Shown: one piece after another, positions 44,145 through 52,961 of the stretch
Numbering within the stretch: position 1 is the stretch's first letter
Layout of the letters: each line of letters opens with the position of its first letter
The notes under the pieces: generated by a model
What the model saw: the letters and a program-made list of their open reading frames with translations, nothing else
What the model was told of the DNA's origin: nothing
Database searches by the model: none
Origin: Tistlia consotensis USBA 355
Lineage (GTDB): Bacteria; Pseudomonadota; Alphaproteobacteria; Kiloniellales; DSM-21159
Assembly (NCBI RefSeq): GCF_900177295.1
Contig: NZ_FWZX01000021.1
Span: forward strand, 1 to 64,000
DNA length: 64,000 nucleotides
Direction: 5' to 3'
Made by a program: the position numbers and the translations under genes

Positions 44145-44642
44145 TCAGCTTTCGCCCAGCAGCCGCTCCACCGGCAACGGCGCCTGGCTCTTCACGCTGC
44201 GGGTGACGATGTAGGTGAAGTAGCGGTCGATGCCGATCTCGGCCTCGAGCAGGCGGTCGATCAGGCGCTGGTAGCCGTCGACGTCGGGCGCGACGACGCG
44301 CAGCAGGTAGTCGAGGCCGCCGCCGGTCGCCCAGCAGTCGAGCACCTCGGGGGTCTGCCGCATGGCCTGCTCGAAGGCCGCGAAGTCCTCCTGCCGGTGG
44401 CGCTGCAGCGTGACCTCGACCAGCACCTCGGTGACGGGCGCGACCCTGGCGAGGTCGAGTTTCGCCTGGTAGCCCCTGATCAGCCCCGCACCCTCCAGGC
44501 GCTTCAGCCGCTCCCAGCAGGGGCTGGGCGAGAGGTTGACGGCCTTGGCCAGGCGCACCTTGGTGATCCGGCCGTCGCGCTGCAGGACGGCCAGGATCTT
44601 CAGGTCGATCGCGTCGAGGCGGAGCGCCGCCGGCTTGCCCAT
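44145..44642 (-). CDS. doeX: Lrp/AsnC-family regulator, DoeX-like
   Basis: A 165-residue regulator with an N-terminal helix-turn-helix (about 8-55: ILAVLQRDGRITKVRLAKAV) and a C-terminal RAM ligand domain (about 75-155). It is the last gene of the eutB-eutC-doeA-doeB cluster, 12 bp after doeB. In known ectoine loci an AsnC-type gene (doeX/asnC) occupies this position and senses catabolic intermediates. The function here is inferred from that context. Confidence 0.87.
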   Translation of the reverse strand: MGKPAALRLDAIDLKILAVLQRDGRITKVRLAKAVNLSPSPCWERLKRLEGAGLIRGYQAKLDLARVAPVTEVLVEVTLQRHRQEDFAAFEQAMRQTPEVLDCWATGGGLDYLLRVVAPDVDGYQRLIDRLLEAEIGIDRYFTYIVTRSVKSQAPLPVERLLGES

Positions 44643-44654
44643 GCTGGCGGTCCG

Positions 44655-45671
44655 TCAGGTCTCGACGGCGAGCACGCCCAGGCAGTCGCCGGCCTTGACC
44701 ATGCCGGGGAAGTGCCGGCCGGCCAGCACGCCGTCGATCGGCGCGCGGTACTCGATCACGGCGCCGGCGGTGCGCCGCTGGTCGATGACCCGGGCGACCG
44801 GCTGGCCCGCGCAGACGAACTCGCCGAGGTCGACGCAGGGCTCGACCAGGCCGTGGTGCTCGCTGACCAGGTAGCCCTCGTCGGGCATGGTCAGCAGCGT
44901 CGTCTCGGCCGGCTCCGGCTCGCCCTCCAGGATGCCGGCGTGGCGCAGCAGGTTGAGAATGCCGCGCTCGGCAATGCGCACCGTCGAGGCGCGCGCCGTG
45001 CCGCCGCCGCCGAGCTCGGTCGTGACGAAGGTCTTGCCGAGCTCCTCGACCGCGGTGTCGTAGAGCCCGGTCGGGTCCATCTCGGTCATGATCACCGACC
45101 AGGGCGCGCCGAAGGCCTTCATGGCGGCGATGCAGCGCCCTTCGTGCTCCTTGTCGTCGAGCGCGTGGCAGGCGGCGAAGGGCAGGAACTCCAGGGTCCG
45201 GCCGCCCGAGTGGATGTCGAGCACGACGTCGGCGCGCGGCAGCAGGTGGCGGCAGAAGAAGTCGGCGATCTTCTCGGTCACCGTGCCGGTCGGCGAGCCG
45301 GGGAAGACCCGGTTCAGGTTGCCGTTGTCGATTGGCGAGGTGCGCCGCCCGGCGTCCAGGGCCGGGTAGTTCATCGCCGGCACGATGATGATCCGGCCGC
45401 GGATCCTCGATAGGTCGAGGGCGGCGGCCAGCTTGTAGAGCGCGACCGGCCCCTCGTACTCGTCGCCGTGGTTGCCGCCGGTCAGCAGCGCCGTCGGGCC
45501 CTCGCCGTTGGCGGCGACGCAGATCGGCGTCATCACCGAGCCCCAGGCCGAGGCGTCGCTGGAGTAGGGCAGCTTGAGGAAGCCGTGGCGCAGGCCGGGC
45601 GCGTCCAGCTCGACGGTCGGCCGGATCGGCGAGGGCCGGAGACCGCCCCCGGCCATGCTCTTGTCGGTCAT
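44655..45671 (-). CDS. doeB: N-alpha-acetyl-L-2,4-diaminobutyrate deacetylase (DoeB/EutE)
   Basis: A 338-residue zinc deacetylase of the succinylglutamate-desuccinylase/aspartoacylase family. Zinc ligands lie in TGGNHGDEYEG (His, Glu) and LDIHSGG (His), with NLNRVFPG and a catalytic Glu in the second half (VTTELGGGG). It removes acetate from N-acetyl-diaminobutyrate made by DoeA. I chose ATG 45671, with GAGGAG upstream, since the longer frame runs through a dispersed repeat. It is coupled closely to doeX. Confidence 0.92.
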   Translation of the reverse strand: MTDKSMAGGGLRPSPIRPTVELDAPGLRHGFLKLPYSSDASAWGSVMTPICVAANGEGPTALLTGGNHGDEYEGPVALYKLAAALDLSRIRGRIIIVPAMNYPALDAGRRTSPIDNGNLNRVFPGSPTGTVTEKIADFFCRHLLPRADVVLDIHSGGRTLEFLPFAACHALDDKEHEGRCIAAMKAFGAPWSVIMTEMDPTGLYDTAVEELGKTFVTTELGGGGTARASTVRIAERGILNLLRHAGILEGEPEPAETTLLTMPDEGYLVSEHHGLVEPCVDLGEFVCAGQPVARVIDQRRTAGAVIEYRAPIDGVLAGRHFPGMVKAGDCLGVLAVET

Positions 45672-45705
45672 CGCGTCTGCTCCTCGCGCCCGCGCACTGG
45701 CTTCA

Positions 45706-45788
45706 CCCTTCGACAGGCTCAGGATGAAGCCCTCGGGGGCCTGCGCTGCAGGTCCCCTCCGCTTCATGGTGAGCCTGTCGAACCATGA
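45706..45788. repeat. Dispersed palindromic repeat, TTCGACAGGCTCA family (copy 2)
   Basis: CCCTTCGACAGGCTCAGGAT and TGAAGC face GCTTCATGGTGAGCCTGTCG and AACCATG. It matches the copy at 33336 with a different loop and lies between doeA and doeB in the same operon. Confidence 0.88.
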
Positions 45789-45800
45789 AGCGGACAGCCG

Positions 45801-46982
45801 CTAGCCCTTGACGAACAGCTTGCGCGGCACGTCGGCCAGGGTCTCGCAGCCCGTCCCGGTTATCACGATGGACTCGGTGATCTCCAGGCCCCAGTCGTCG
45901 AACCAGAGGCCGGGCATGAAGTGGAAGGTCATGCCGGGCTCCAGGATCGAGGTGTCGCCGGGCCTGAGGCTCATGGTGCGCTCGCCCCAGTCGGGCGGGT
46001 AGGACAGGCCGATCGGATAGCCGCAGCGGCTGGTCTTCTCGATGCCGTAGCGCTTCAGCACGCCGAGGAAGGCCCGGGCGATCGCCTCGCAGGGCTCGCC
46101 CGGCTTCGCCGCCTCCAGGCCGGCGGCGAGGCCTTCCAGCACCGCCTTCTCGGCCTCGGCGACCCGCGCCGGTGGCTTGCCCAGGTAGAGCGTGCGCGAC
46201 AGCGGGCAGTGGTAGCGCTTGTGACAGCCGGCGATCTCGAAGAAGGTCGCGGCACCGGCCTCCAGCGGCCGGTCGTCCCAGGTCAGGTGCGGCGCCGAGG
46301 CGTCGGCGCCGGTCGGCAGCAGCGGCACGATGGCGGCGTAGTCGCCGCCGGCCTCCGGCAGGCCGTCGGCGGCGGCCTTGAGGATCTCGCCGACGATCTC
46401 GTTCTTGCGCCGGCCCGGCTCGGCAATCTCCAGGATGCGGGCGTGCATCCGCTCGACGATACGCGCCGCGGTGCGCATGTAGGCCAGCTCCTGCTCGGAC
46501 TTGACGGCGCGCTGCCAGTTGACCAGAGCCGTGGCGTCGGCGAAGCGGGCGTCGGGCAGGTGGCGCTGCAGCGAGGCGAAGGCGGCGGCGCTGAAGTAGT
46601 AGTTGTCCATCTCGACGCCGATGCGCCGGGCCGCCCAGCCGCGTTCCGAGAGGATGCCCGAGAGCTGGTCCATCGGGTGGCGCACCGCGGACTGCACGTA
46701 CTCGTCGGGGTACCAGAGGATCCGCTCCTCGGCCATCCAGACGGTGCGCCTGGCGCCGTTGGCGTCCTGGGCCCGGCCCCACCAGAGCGGCGCCTCGTCG
46801 AGCGGCAGGATGACCGCCTGGTGGACGTAGAAGGACCAGCCGTCGTAGCCGGTCAGCCAAGCCATGTTCGAGGGGTCGGTGACGATCAACAGGTCGAGGC
46901 CGCGCGCCTCCATGGCGCGCCTGGCCTTGGCGATGCGACGGTCGTACTCGCTGCGCTCGAACCGCGGGGAAGAGGTGGTCAT
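45801..46982 (-). CDS. doeA: Ectoine hydrolase (DoeA/EutD)
   Basis: A 393-residue M24 pita-bread enzyme that opens the ectoine ring to N-acetyl-diaminobutyrate. An N-terminal domain (about 12-155) with SNMAWLTGYDGWSFY precedes the catalytic domain. FFEIAGCHKRYHCPLSRT shows the metal-free, creatinase-like active site typical of DoeA. RCGYPIGLSYPPDWGERTM and GMTFHFMPGLWFDDWG complete the pattern. It lies between eutC and doeB. The upstream gap holds a palindromic repeat, so cotranscription across it is likely but not proven. Confidence 0.92.
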   Translation of the reverse strand: MTTSSPRFERSEYDRRIAKARRAMEARGLDLLIVTDPSNMAWLTGYDGWSFYVHQAVILPLDEAPLWWGRAQDANGARRTVWMAEERILWYPDEYVQSAVRHPMDQLSGILSERGWAARRIGVEMDNYYFSAAAFASLQRHLPDARFADATALVNWQRAVKSEQELAYMRTAARIVERMHARILEIAEPGRRKNEIVGEILKAAADGLPEAGGDYAAIVPLLPTGADASAPHLTWDDRPLEAGAATFFEIAGCHKRYHCPLSRTLYLGKPPARVAEAEKAVLEGLAAGLEAAKPGEPCEAIARAFLGVLKRYGIEKTSRCGYPIGLSYPPDWGERTMSLRPGDTSILEPGMTFHFMPGLWFDDWGLEITESIVITGTGCETLADVPRKLFVKG

Positions 46983-47010
46983 CTGGTCTCCGCTCCTGAT
47001 GTATCGCCTG

Positions 47011-47105
47011 GCGTCCCCCTCACCCTCCCACGCTCCGCGCGGGCCCCTCCCTCTCCCCTCAGGGGAGAGGGTGCCGAGCGTGCGCGAGGCGGGTGAGGGG
47101 GACGC
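47011..47105. repeat. Palindromic repeat, CCCCTCACC/GGTGAGGGG family
   Basis: Outer arms GCGTCCCCCTCACC (47011-47024) and GGTGAGGGGGACGC (47092-47105) are exact complements. Inside are TCTCCCC..GGGGAGA and CACGCTC..GAGCGTG pairs. It lies between eutC and doeA. Confidence 0.9.
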
Positions 47106-47116
47106 CTGCGCTGACC

Positions 47117-48109
47117 CTACGTCTCGATCTCTTGCCCGACGCCGGCCGCGGCGCAGCGCTGGAAGGCGGCGGTGGCGATGGCGGTGTCCTGGATGCCGGT
47201 CCCGGTCAGGTCGGCGACGGTGATCTGGTCGTCCGTGGTCCGGCCGGCCGACAGCCCCGCGATCACCTGGCCGAGCTCCGGCGGCGCATGGTCGGCGGGC
47301 AGCAGGCCGGCGGCGATCGCGGCGCGCAGCTCGCCGAGCGTCGCGCACTGGCCGACCCGGTCGCAGACCAGCAGGTCGGCGCGAGCCAGCACGGCGGGAT
47401 CGAGCTCGTTCTTGCCGGCGGCGTCGGAGCCCATGGCGGTGACGTGCAGGCCGGGATGCAGCCACTCGGCGCGAATCAGCGGCTCGCGGCTCGGCGTCGT
47501 CGTGACCACGACCTGGGCCGCGGCGACGGCTTCCTCGGCGCTCGGGACGGTGCGCACCGGGATGCCCAGGCGAGCCGCCATCTTCTCGGCGTAGGCCTCG
47601 GCCTTGGCCGGGTCGCGGGCCCAGACCAGCAGCTCCCCGAAGGGCCGGACCAGCGCCAGGGCCTGGATCTGCAGCTCCGCCTGGAGGCCGGCGCCGAGCA
47701 CCGCGGCGCTGCGCACCGCGCGCGGCGCCAGGTGTTTCGCCGCGACCGCCCCGGCGGCGGCCGTGCGGATGTCGGTCAGGTAGCCGTTGTCGAGCAGCAC
47801 GGCCTGGACGATGCCGGTCTCGGCCGAGAGCAGGACCATCAGGCCGTTGAGGCTGGGCAGGCCGAGCTTCGGGTTGTCGAAGAAGCCGGGGCTGATCTTG
47901 ATCGCGAAGCCGTCCAGGCCGGGCACGTAGGCGGTCTTGACGTCGACCTCGCCGTGGCGCTCGGCGATCTCCATCGAGAGGATCGGCGGCATCACCACGG
48001 CCCTGGTCGCGAGTGCCGCGAAGGCCTGCTCGATCAGCTCGACGAGCCCGAGGTCGAGCGTCACCCGGCCGCGCAGATCGGCCTCGGTCAGGATGCGGAT
48101 GCGCGGCAT
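47117..48109 (-). CDS. eutC: Ornithine-cyclodeaminase-family protein, EutC
   Basis: A 330-residue member of the ornithine cyclodeaminase/mu-crystallin family. VDVKTAYVPGLDGFAIKISP holds the substrate-binding lysines, and AVLGAGLQAELQIQALA is the NAD-binding glycine motif. In hydroxyectoine users EutA, EutB and EutC together convert 5-hydroxyectoine to ectoine. Its place between eutB and doeA makes that the likely role. eutA was not found, so the hydroxyectoine branch may be incomplete here. Confidence 0.87.
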   Translation of the reverse strand: MPRIRILTEADLRGRVTLDLGLVELIEQAFAALATRAVVMPPILSMEIAERHGEVDVKTAYVPGLDGFAIKISPGFFDNPKLGLPSLNGLMVLLSAETGIVQAVLLDNGYLTDIRTAAAGAVAAKHLAPRAVRSAAVLGAGLQAELQIQALALVRPFGELLVWARDPAKAEAYAEKMAARLGIPVRTVPSAEEAVAAAQVVVTTTPSREPLIRAEWLHPGLHVTAMGSDAAGKNELDPAVLARADLLVCDRVGQCATLGELRAAIAAGLLPADHAPPELGQVIAGLSAGRTTDDQITVADLTGTGIQDTAIATAAFQRCAAAGVGQEIET

Positions 48110-48162
48110 GCGTCAGTCTCCCTGCGTAGCGTCGTTTCGTTCGTCATCCCCGCCCTTCTGTT

Positions 48163-48244
48163 CGTCATCCCCGCGAAGGCGGGGATCCAGGGCCTTTCCG
48201 CCGCGGCCTGTGGCCCCTGGATCCCCGCCTTCGCGGGGATGACG
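48163..48244. repeat. Dispersed palindromic repeat, GGATCC/GTCATCC family (copy 4)
   Basis: The arm CGTCATCCCCGCGAAGGCGG plus GGATCCAGGG is matched by its exact complement over 30 bp. A partial third arm (CGTCATCCCCGCCC) precedes it at 48142. It lies between eutB and eutC. Confidence 0.92.
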
Positions 48245-48272
48245 GCGGAGGAGCAAGCCGCCCTCATCGTGC

Positions 48273-49256
48273 TCAATACCCGATCGCCGTCAGGAAGGCG
48301 CGTCGGTCGACGTTCCGTCCCGAGACGACGACGCCGACGCTGGCGCCCAAGTCCGGGACCAGCCGCTCCAGCAGCACGGACACGCCGACCGCGCCGGCGC
48401 CCTCGACGACCAGGCCTTCTTCCTCGAACAGCCAGCGCATGCCGCGGGCGATCTGCGGCTCGTCGAGCAGGACGACCCGATCGACCAGGTCGCGGACCAG
48501 GGCGAAGGTGTGGCGGTTGGCGAGGCCGATGCCGCCGCCCAGGGAGTCGGCGAGGCTCTCCTGTTCCTCGACCTCGACCGGCCGGCCGGCGGCGAGGCTG
48601 GCGTGCATCGCCGCACCCCGCGCCATCGAGATGCCGACGATGCGGATCGCCGGCTTGAGCGCCTTGGCGGCCAGCGCGATGCCGCCGAGCAGGCCGCCGC
48701 CCGACAGCGGCACCAGCAGCGTGTCGAGCCGCGGCGCGTCCTCCAGCAGCTCGAGCGCGATGGTGCCCTGTCCCGCCACGACGTCGGCCTGGTCGAAGGG
48801 CGGGATCTCGGCCAGGCCCTCCTCGGCGACCAGGCGGTCGACCTCGGTCTGGGCCTCGTCCTGGGAGCGGCCGACGATGCGCGCCTCGGCGCCCAGCGCC
48901 TCGATCGCCGCGACCTTGTTGGCCGGCACCAGGCGCGACATGCAGACGATCGCCGGGATGCCGAGGCGCCGGGCCGCATAGGCCACGGCGCGGCCGTGGT
49001 TGCCGGTCGAGGCGCAGGTCACGCCGGCCCGCGCGTGCGCCGGCGGCAGCTGCGCGACGGCGTTGGCGGCGCCGCGGATCTTGAAGGCGCCGATCGGCTG
49101 CAGGGTCTCCAGCTTGAGCAGCACCTCCGTCCCCGCCTCGGCCGAGAGCGCCGGCGAGGGCACCAGGGGCGTGCGCAGCGCGACGCCCGAAATGCGTCCG
49201 GCGGCGCGCCGGACGTCGTCCAGTTCGAGCGGTGCAGGCTGCCATGACGTGTACAT
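48273..49256 (-). CDS. eutB: Threonine-dehydratase-like PLP enzyme, EutB
   Basis: A 327-residue fold type II PLP enzyme. The Schiff-base Lys is in GAFKIRGAANAV (about 51-62), the phosphate-binding turn reads LSGGGLLGGIAL and the N-terminal part has CASTGNHGRAVAYAARR. Without a regulatory ACT domain and within a eut locus it is the hydroxyectoine-specific EutB rather than IlvA or serine racemase. It is the first gene of the minus-strand ectoine operon. Its ATG lies inside the left arm of the long inverted repeat in the divergent promoter. Confidence 0.87.
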   Translation of the reverse strand: MYTSWQPAPLELDDVRRAAGRISGVALRTPLVPSPALSAEAGTEVLLKLETLQPIGAFKIRGAANAVAQLPPAHARAGVTCASTGNHGRAVAYAARRLGIPAIVCMSRLVPANKVAAIEALGAEARIVGRSQDEAQTEVDRLVAEEGLAEIPPFDQADVVAGQGTIALELLEDAPRLDTLLVPLSGGGLLGGIALAAKALKPAIRIVGISMARGAAMHASLAAGRPVEVEEQESLADSLGGGIGLANRHTFALVRDLVDRVVLLDEPQIARGMRWLFEEEGLVVEGAGAVGVSVLLERLVPDLGASVGVVVSGRNVDRRAFLTAIGY

Positions 49257-49327
49257 CTATTTGGGAAAGGCCCCGAGGATCAGCACTTCGGCGCAACAAT
49301 CTGGCCGAAGTGCTCAATGATGTACAC
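49249..49327. promoter_or_regulatory. Divergent eutB/ehuB control region with nested inverted repeats
   Basis: GTGTACATC (49249-49257) and GATGTACAC (49319-49327) are exact 9-bp complements with a TGTACA core. Between them AGCACTTCGGC (49282-49292) and GCCGAAGTGCT (49304-49314) form a perfect 11-bp inverted repeat. The left arm covers the eutB start codon. TTGTGTACATC-like sites suit FadR-type GntR regulators, and such a gene ends the ehu operon. The regulator link is inference. Confidence 0.6.
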
Positions 49328-49467
49328 AAGTGTTGCGCCGTCCACGATGCTTTGGCAAGCTTCTTGGCCATGCGCTCCCGGTCGGAGCGCGTTTCCCGAG
49401 AAAACAGGGGCCGCGGCGCGCCGCCGACGGCCCGAACGAGTTGCACCAACGCACGCGGGAGGTGGGT

Positions 49468-50355
49468 ATGGGAGAGCAGTTCACCCGTCGTTCGGCCCTG
49501 GGGCGCGCCGCCCTGGGCCTGGTCGCCCTGGGCGTCGTGGCCGTGGCGGCGGCCGCCCTGGTCGCCGGCACGGCACACGCCGAGTCGACCCTCGAGAAGG
49601 CGCGCAAGCAAGGCTACATCCGCATCGGCTTCGCCAACGAGGCGCCCTTCGGCTATGCGACGCCGGCCGGCAAGCTGACCGGCGAGGCCCCCGAGGTCGC
49701 CAAGGCGATCCTCAAGAAGATGGGCATCCCCGAGGTCGACGGCGTGCTGACCGAGTTCGGCTCGCTGATCCCGGGCCTGCAGGCGCACCGCTTCGACATC
49801 ATCGCCGCCGGCATGTTCGTCAATCCGAAGCGCTGCCAGCAGATCGCCTTCTCCGAGCCGAGCTACGGCATCGGCCAGGCCATGCTGGTCAAGAAGGGCA
49901 ACCCCAAGAAGATCGTCGACTACAGCACGATCGCCAAGAGCCCCGACCTGAAGCTGGCGGTCATGGCCGGTGCCGTCGAGGGCGGCTATGCCAAGGAGGC
50001 CGGCGTTCCGCAGGACCAGGTCATCCAGCTTCCGGACCCGCCGAGCCTGCTCGCCGCCGTGCAGTCCGGCCGGGCCGACGCGGCCGCGCTGACCGCGCTC
50101 TCGATCGCCAATCTCGCCGCGAAGGGCGAGGGGGTCGAGTCGACCAAGCCCTTCGGCATGGTCGCCGGCAAGTCGGTCAAGGGTCACGGCGCCTTCGGCT
50201 TCCGCAAGGAGGACAAGGAGCTGCTCGCCGAGTTCAACAAGCAGCTGAAGGCTTTCATCGGCACGCCGGAGCACATCGCCCTGGTCGAGCCCTTCGGCTT
50301 CGGCAAGGACTACCTGCCGAACAAGACCACGGCCGAGCTCTGCGCCGGCAAGTGA
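49468..50355 (+). CDS. ehuB: Ectoine/hydroxyectoine-binding periplasmic protein EhuB
   Basis: A 295-residue family 3 solute-binding protein. A twin-arginine-like leader (FTRRSALGRAALG) with cleavage near AHA (about residue 39) precedes YIRIGFANEAPFGYATPAGK and LTGEAPEVAKAILKKMG, which match EhuB. It captures ectoines for the EhuCD-EhuA importer. I chose ATG 49468, preceded by GGGAGGTGGG, over upstream extensions that run through the promoter. It opens the plus-strand operon ehuB-ehuC-ehuD-ehuA-gntR. Confidence 0.92.
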   Translation: MGEQFTRRSALGRAALGLVALGVVAVAAAALVAGTAHAESTLEKARKQGYIRIGFANEAPFGYATPAGKLTGEAPEVAKAILKKMGIPEVDGVLTEFGSLIPGLQAHRFDIIAAGMFVNPKRCQQIAFSEPSYGIGQAMLVKKGNPKKIVDYSTIAKSPDLKLAVMAGAVEGGYAKEAGVPQDQVIQLPDPPSLLAAVQSGRADAAALTALSIANLAAKGEGVESTKPFGMVAGKSVKGHGAFGFRKEDKELLAEFNKQLKAFIGTPEHIALVEPFGFGKDYLPNKTTAELCAGK

Positions 50356-50479
50356 TCCTGTTCGCCTGACCGGGCCGCGCCGGGCGTCTCCTCCGGGAGC
50401 GTCCGGCGCCCCGGTCGCGGCGCCGGACGCGGTGCCGATCGGGGTGCCGATCGGGGGTTCTGGGCGGGGGACTCGTGCC

Positions 50480-51208
50480 ATGGGCGTTCGTCAGACGACG
50501 ATCCTGGTCATCCTGAGTTTCGTGGCGGGGCTGGTGGTCGCCAGCTTCGCCGGCTTCCGCGAGTTCATCCCGGGCCTGCTGGAGGGCGCCTGGGTCACGG
50601 TCAGGATCACCGTCCAGGGCTGCCTGCTCGCGGTGGTCATGGCGGTGATCGCCGGCATCGCCAAGATGTACGGGCCCTGGCCGCTGCGCTGGCTGGCGGT
50701 CTGCTACATCGAGGTCTTCCGCGGCACCTCGGCCCTGGTCCAGCTGTTCTGGCTGTTCTTCGTGCTGCCGCACTTCGGCGTCTTCCTGGAGCCGATGACG
50801 GTCGCGGTGGTCGGCCTCGGCCTCAACGTCGGGGCCTACGGCGCCGAGGTCGTGCGCGGCGCGATCCAGGCCGTGCCGCGCGGCCAGTGGGAGGCCTCGA
50901 CGGCGCTCAACCTGACGCGCATGCAGGCGCTGCGCCGGATCATCCTGCCGCAGGCCCTGGTCGCCATGATCCCGCCCTGGGGCAACCTGTTCATCGAGCT
51001 GCTGAAGTCGACGGCGATCGTCTCGCTGATCACGATCGGCGACCTCGCCTTCCGCGCCCAGCAGATGAACCAGACGACCCTCAAGACCGTGCAGATCTTC
51101 TCGATCGTGCTGGTCATGTACCTCGCGATCTCGATGGTCATCACGCTGCTGATGCGCCTGCTCGAGCGCCGCGCCGCCGCCGGCCTCAGCCGCGGCCGGG
51201 TCAGCTGA
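50480..51208 (+). CDS. ehuC: Ectoine ABC transporter permease EhuC
   Basis: A 242-residue amino-acid-type ABC permease (HisM family) with about five helices. The cytoplasmic coupling loop reads [18 protein letters not shown], followed by [16 protein letters not shown]. It pairs with EhuD to form the channel. ATG 50480 lies 124 bp after ehuB. A 260-bp repeat-bearing gap separates it from ehuD, unusual inside an ABC operon. Confidence 0.9.
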   Translation: MGVRQTTILVILSFVAGLVVASFAGFREFIPGLLEGAWVTVRITVQGCLLAVVMAVIAGIAKMYGPWPLRWLAVCYIEVFRGTSALVQLFWLFFVLPHFGVFLEPMTVAVVGLGLNVGAYGAEVVRGAIQAVPRGQWEASTALNLTRMQALRRIILPQALVAMIPPWGNLFIELLKSTAIVSLITIGDLAFRAQQMNQTTLKTVQIFSIVLVMYLAISMVITLLMRLLERRAAAGLSRGRVS

Positions 51209-51248
51209 GGGAGGGGACGATGGGCGGGTGCCAAGTGTTCGCGTCGAG

Positions 51249-51440
51249 TTCCCCTCTCCGCCCCCGGGGGCGGAGAGGGCAGGGAGAGGTGGGGGTTTTA
51301 CCCCTCCGTTCCTCCGTTCGTCGCATGAGGCGCGGTGGCGGGGCGGCACCGTCGGGATGGCTCCGGTTCGGCAGCAGCCGCGACCGCCGGCTCGCCCCGC
51401 CTCTCCCTGCCCTCTCCGCCCCCCGGGGCGGAGAGGGGAC
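51249..51440. repeat. Large inverted repeat between ehuC and ehuD
   Basis: A perfect 28-bp palindrome (51252-51279, arms CCCTCTCCGCCCCC and GGGGGCGGAGAGGG) extends into a 21-bp arm ending GGGCAGGGAGAGG (51269-51289). That arm is exactly matched in complement at 51400-51420, followed by a smaller CTCTCCGCCCC/GGGGCGGAGAG palindrome. It could act as a strong RNA structure within the operon. Confidence 0.9.
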
Positions 51441-51468
51441 CGCATCGGTTGCCGGGAGGAGCTGAGCC

Positions 51469-52128
51469 ATGCTCTGGGACTGGGGCTACACCTGGGAGAT
51501 CTTGCCGGTCCTGGCCGGCGCGGCGATCGTGACGATCGAGGCAACCCTGGTCGGCTTCGTGATCGCGGCGCTCCTCGGCCTGGCCTTCGCCATCCTCAGG
51601 ATGTCGCCCTCGGCTTGGGTCCGCCTGCCGGTCGGCGGCCTCGTCGAGTTCATCCGCTCGACGCCGCTCTTGATCCAGATCTTCTTCCTGTTCTTCGTCT
51701 TCCCGAAGTTCGGCGTGACGCTCTCGGCCTTCACCGCCGGCTTCCTGGCGCTCGGCCTGCACTACTCGACCTACTGCTCGGAGGTCTACCGGGCCGGGCT
51801 GGAGAACATCCCGAAGGGGCAGTGGGAGGCCTCGATCGCGCTCAACCTCAGCCCCTGGGTCACCTTCCGGGACATCATCATCCCGCAGGCCATCCCGCCG
51901 GTCGTGCCGGCGCTCGGCAACTACCTGGTCGCGCTGTTCAAGGAGACGCCGCTGCTCTCGGCGATCGCCGTCCTGGAGCTGATGCAGACCGCGAAGATCC
52001 TGGGCTCGGAGAACTTCCGCTACACCGAGCCGATGACCCTGGTCGGGATCTTCTTCCTTTTGCTCAGCCTGATCTCGGCCGCCGGCATCCGCCAGGTCGA
52101 GCGCTGGCTCAAGAACCGGAGGGGCTGA
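51469..52128 (+). CDS. ehuD: Ectoine ABC transporter permease EhuD
   Basis: A 219-residue HisM-family permease. The coupling loop reads [18 protein letters not shown], followed by [31 protein letters not shown] directly precedes ATG 51469. The stop shares a base with the ehuA start (TGATG). Together with EhuC it forms the transmembrane path for ectoines. Confidence 0.92.
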   Translation: MLWDWGYTWEILPVLAGAAIVTIEATLVGFVIAALLGLAFAILRMSPSAWVRLPVGGLVEFIRSTPLLIQIFFLFFVFPKFGVTLSAFTAGFLALGLHYSTYCSEVYRAGLENIPKGQWEASIALNLSPWVTFRDIIIPQAIPPVVPALGNYLVALFKETPLLSAIAVLELMQTAKILGSENFRYTEPMTLVGIFFLLLSLISAAGIRQVERWLKNRRG

Positions 52129-52961
52129 TGGAGGCTTCGACCAGCGAACGGCCGGCCGCCGCCGAGGGCGGAGTCGCGCCGATGGTGCGCTTCGACAGGG
52201 TCACCAAGCGCTACGGCGCCCTGACCGTGCTCGACGACCTGCAGCTCGACATCGCGGCGGGCGAGAAGGTCGCGATCATCGGGCCCTCGGGCTCGGGCAA
52301 GACCACCGTGCTGCGCATGCTGATGACCCTGGAGCGCATCGACGGCGGCGTCATCTGGGTCGACGGCGAGCCGATGACCCACATGCCGGGGCCCGGGGCG
52401 GCAGGGAGCGGCTCGCTGGTGCCGGCCAGCCAACGCCACCTGCGCCAGGTGCGCGGCAAGGTCGGCATGGTGTTCCAGCACTTCAACCTCTTCCCGCACA
52501 TGAGCGCGCTGAAGAACTGCATGGAGGCGCCGGTCACGGTGCTCGGCCTCTCCAGGAAGGAGGCCCGCGAGCGCGGCGCCGAGCTGCTCTCGATGGTCGG
52601 GCTCGGCGACAAGCTCGACCACTTTCCGGGCCAGCTCTCGGGCGGCCAGCAGCAGCGCGTCGCGATCGCCCGGGCGCTCGCCATGCGCCCCAAGGTCATG
52701 CTGTTCGACGAGGTCACATCGGCGCTCGACCCGGAGCTGGTCGGCGAGGTACTGACGGTGATCCGGAAGCTGGGCGCGGAGCACGACCTGACCATGATCA
52801 TGGTGACCCACCAGATGGGCTTCGCCAAGGAGTTCGCCGACCGGGTCTGCTTCTTCTACCAGGGCCGCATCGCCGAGACCGGCGCGCCGGCGGAGCTGTT
52901 CGGCAACCCGGAGAACGAGCGCACCCGGCAGTTCCTCAGCGCCGTGCTCGAGGCCGGATGA
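52128..52961 (+). CDS. ehuA: Ectoine ABC transporter ATPase EhuA
   Basis: A 277-residue amino-acid-type ABC ATPase. Walker A is [12 protein letters not shown], the signature is [15 protein letters not shown] and Walker B is [14 protein letters not shown]. It energises EhuBCD. ATG 52128 overlaps the ehuD stop and its own stop overlaps the gntR start by ATGA, so translation is coupled on both sides. Confidence 0.93.
   Translation: MEASTSERPAAAEGGVAPMVRFDRVTKRYGALTVLDDLQLDIAAGEKVAIIGPSGSGKTTVLRMLMTLERIDGGVIWVDGEPMTHMPGPGAAGSGSLVPASQRHLRQVRGKVGMVFQHFNLFPHMSALKNCMEAPVTVLGLSRKEARERGAELLSMVGLGDKLDHFPGQLSGGQQQRVAIARALAMRPKVMLFDEVTSALDPELVGEVLTVIRKLGAEHDLTMIMVTHQMGFAKEFADRVCFFYQGRIAETGAPAELFGNPENERTRQFLSAVLEAG

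Noticed and set aside
49317-50369. Overlapping frame starting ATG-ATG-TAC before ehuB
   Set aside because: The initial residues resemble EutB's start only because the start lies in an inverted repeat. The rest is out of frame with ehuB and has no motif.
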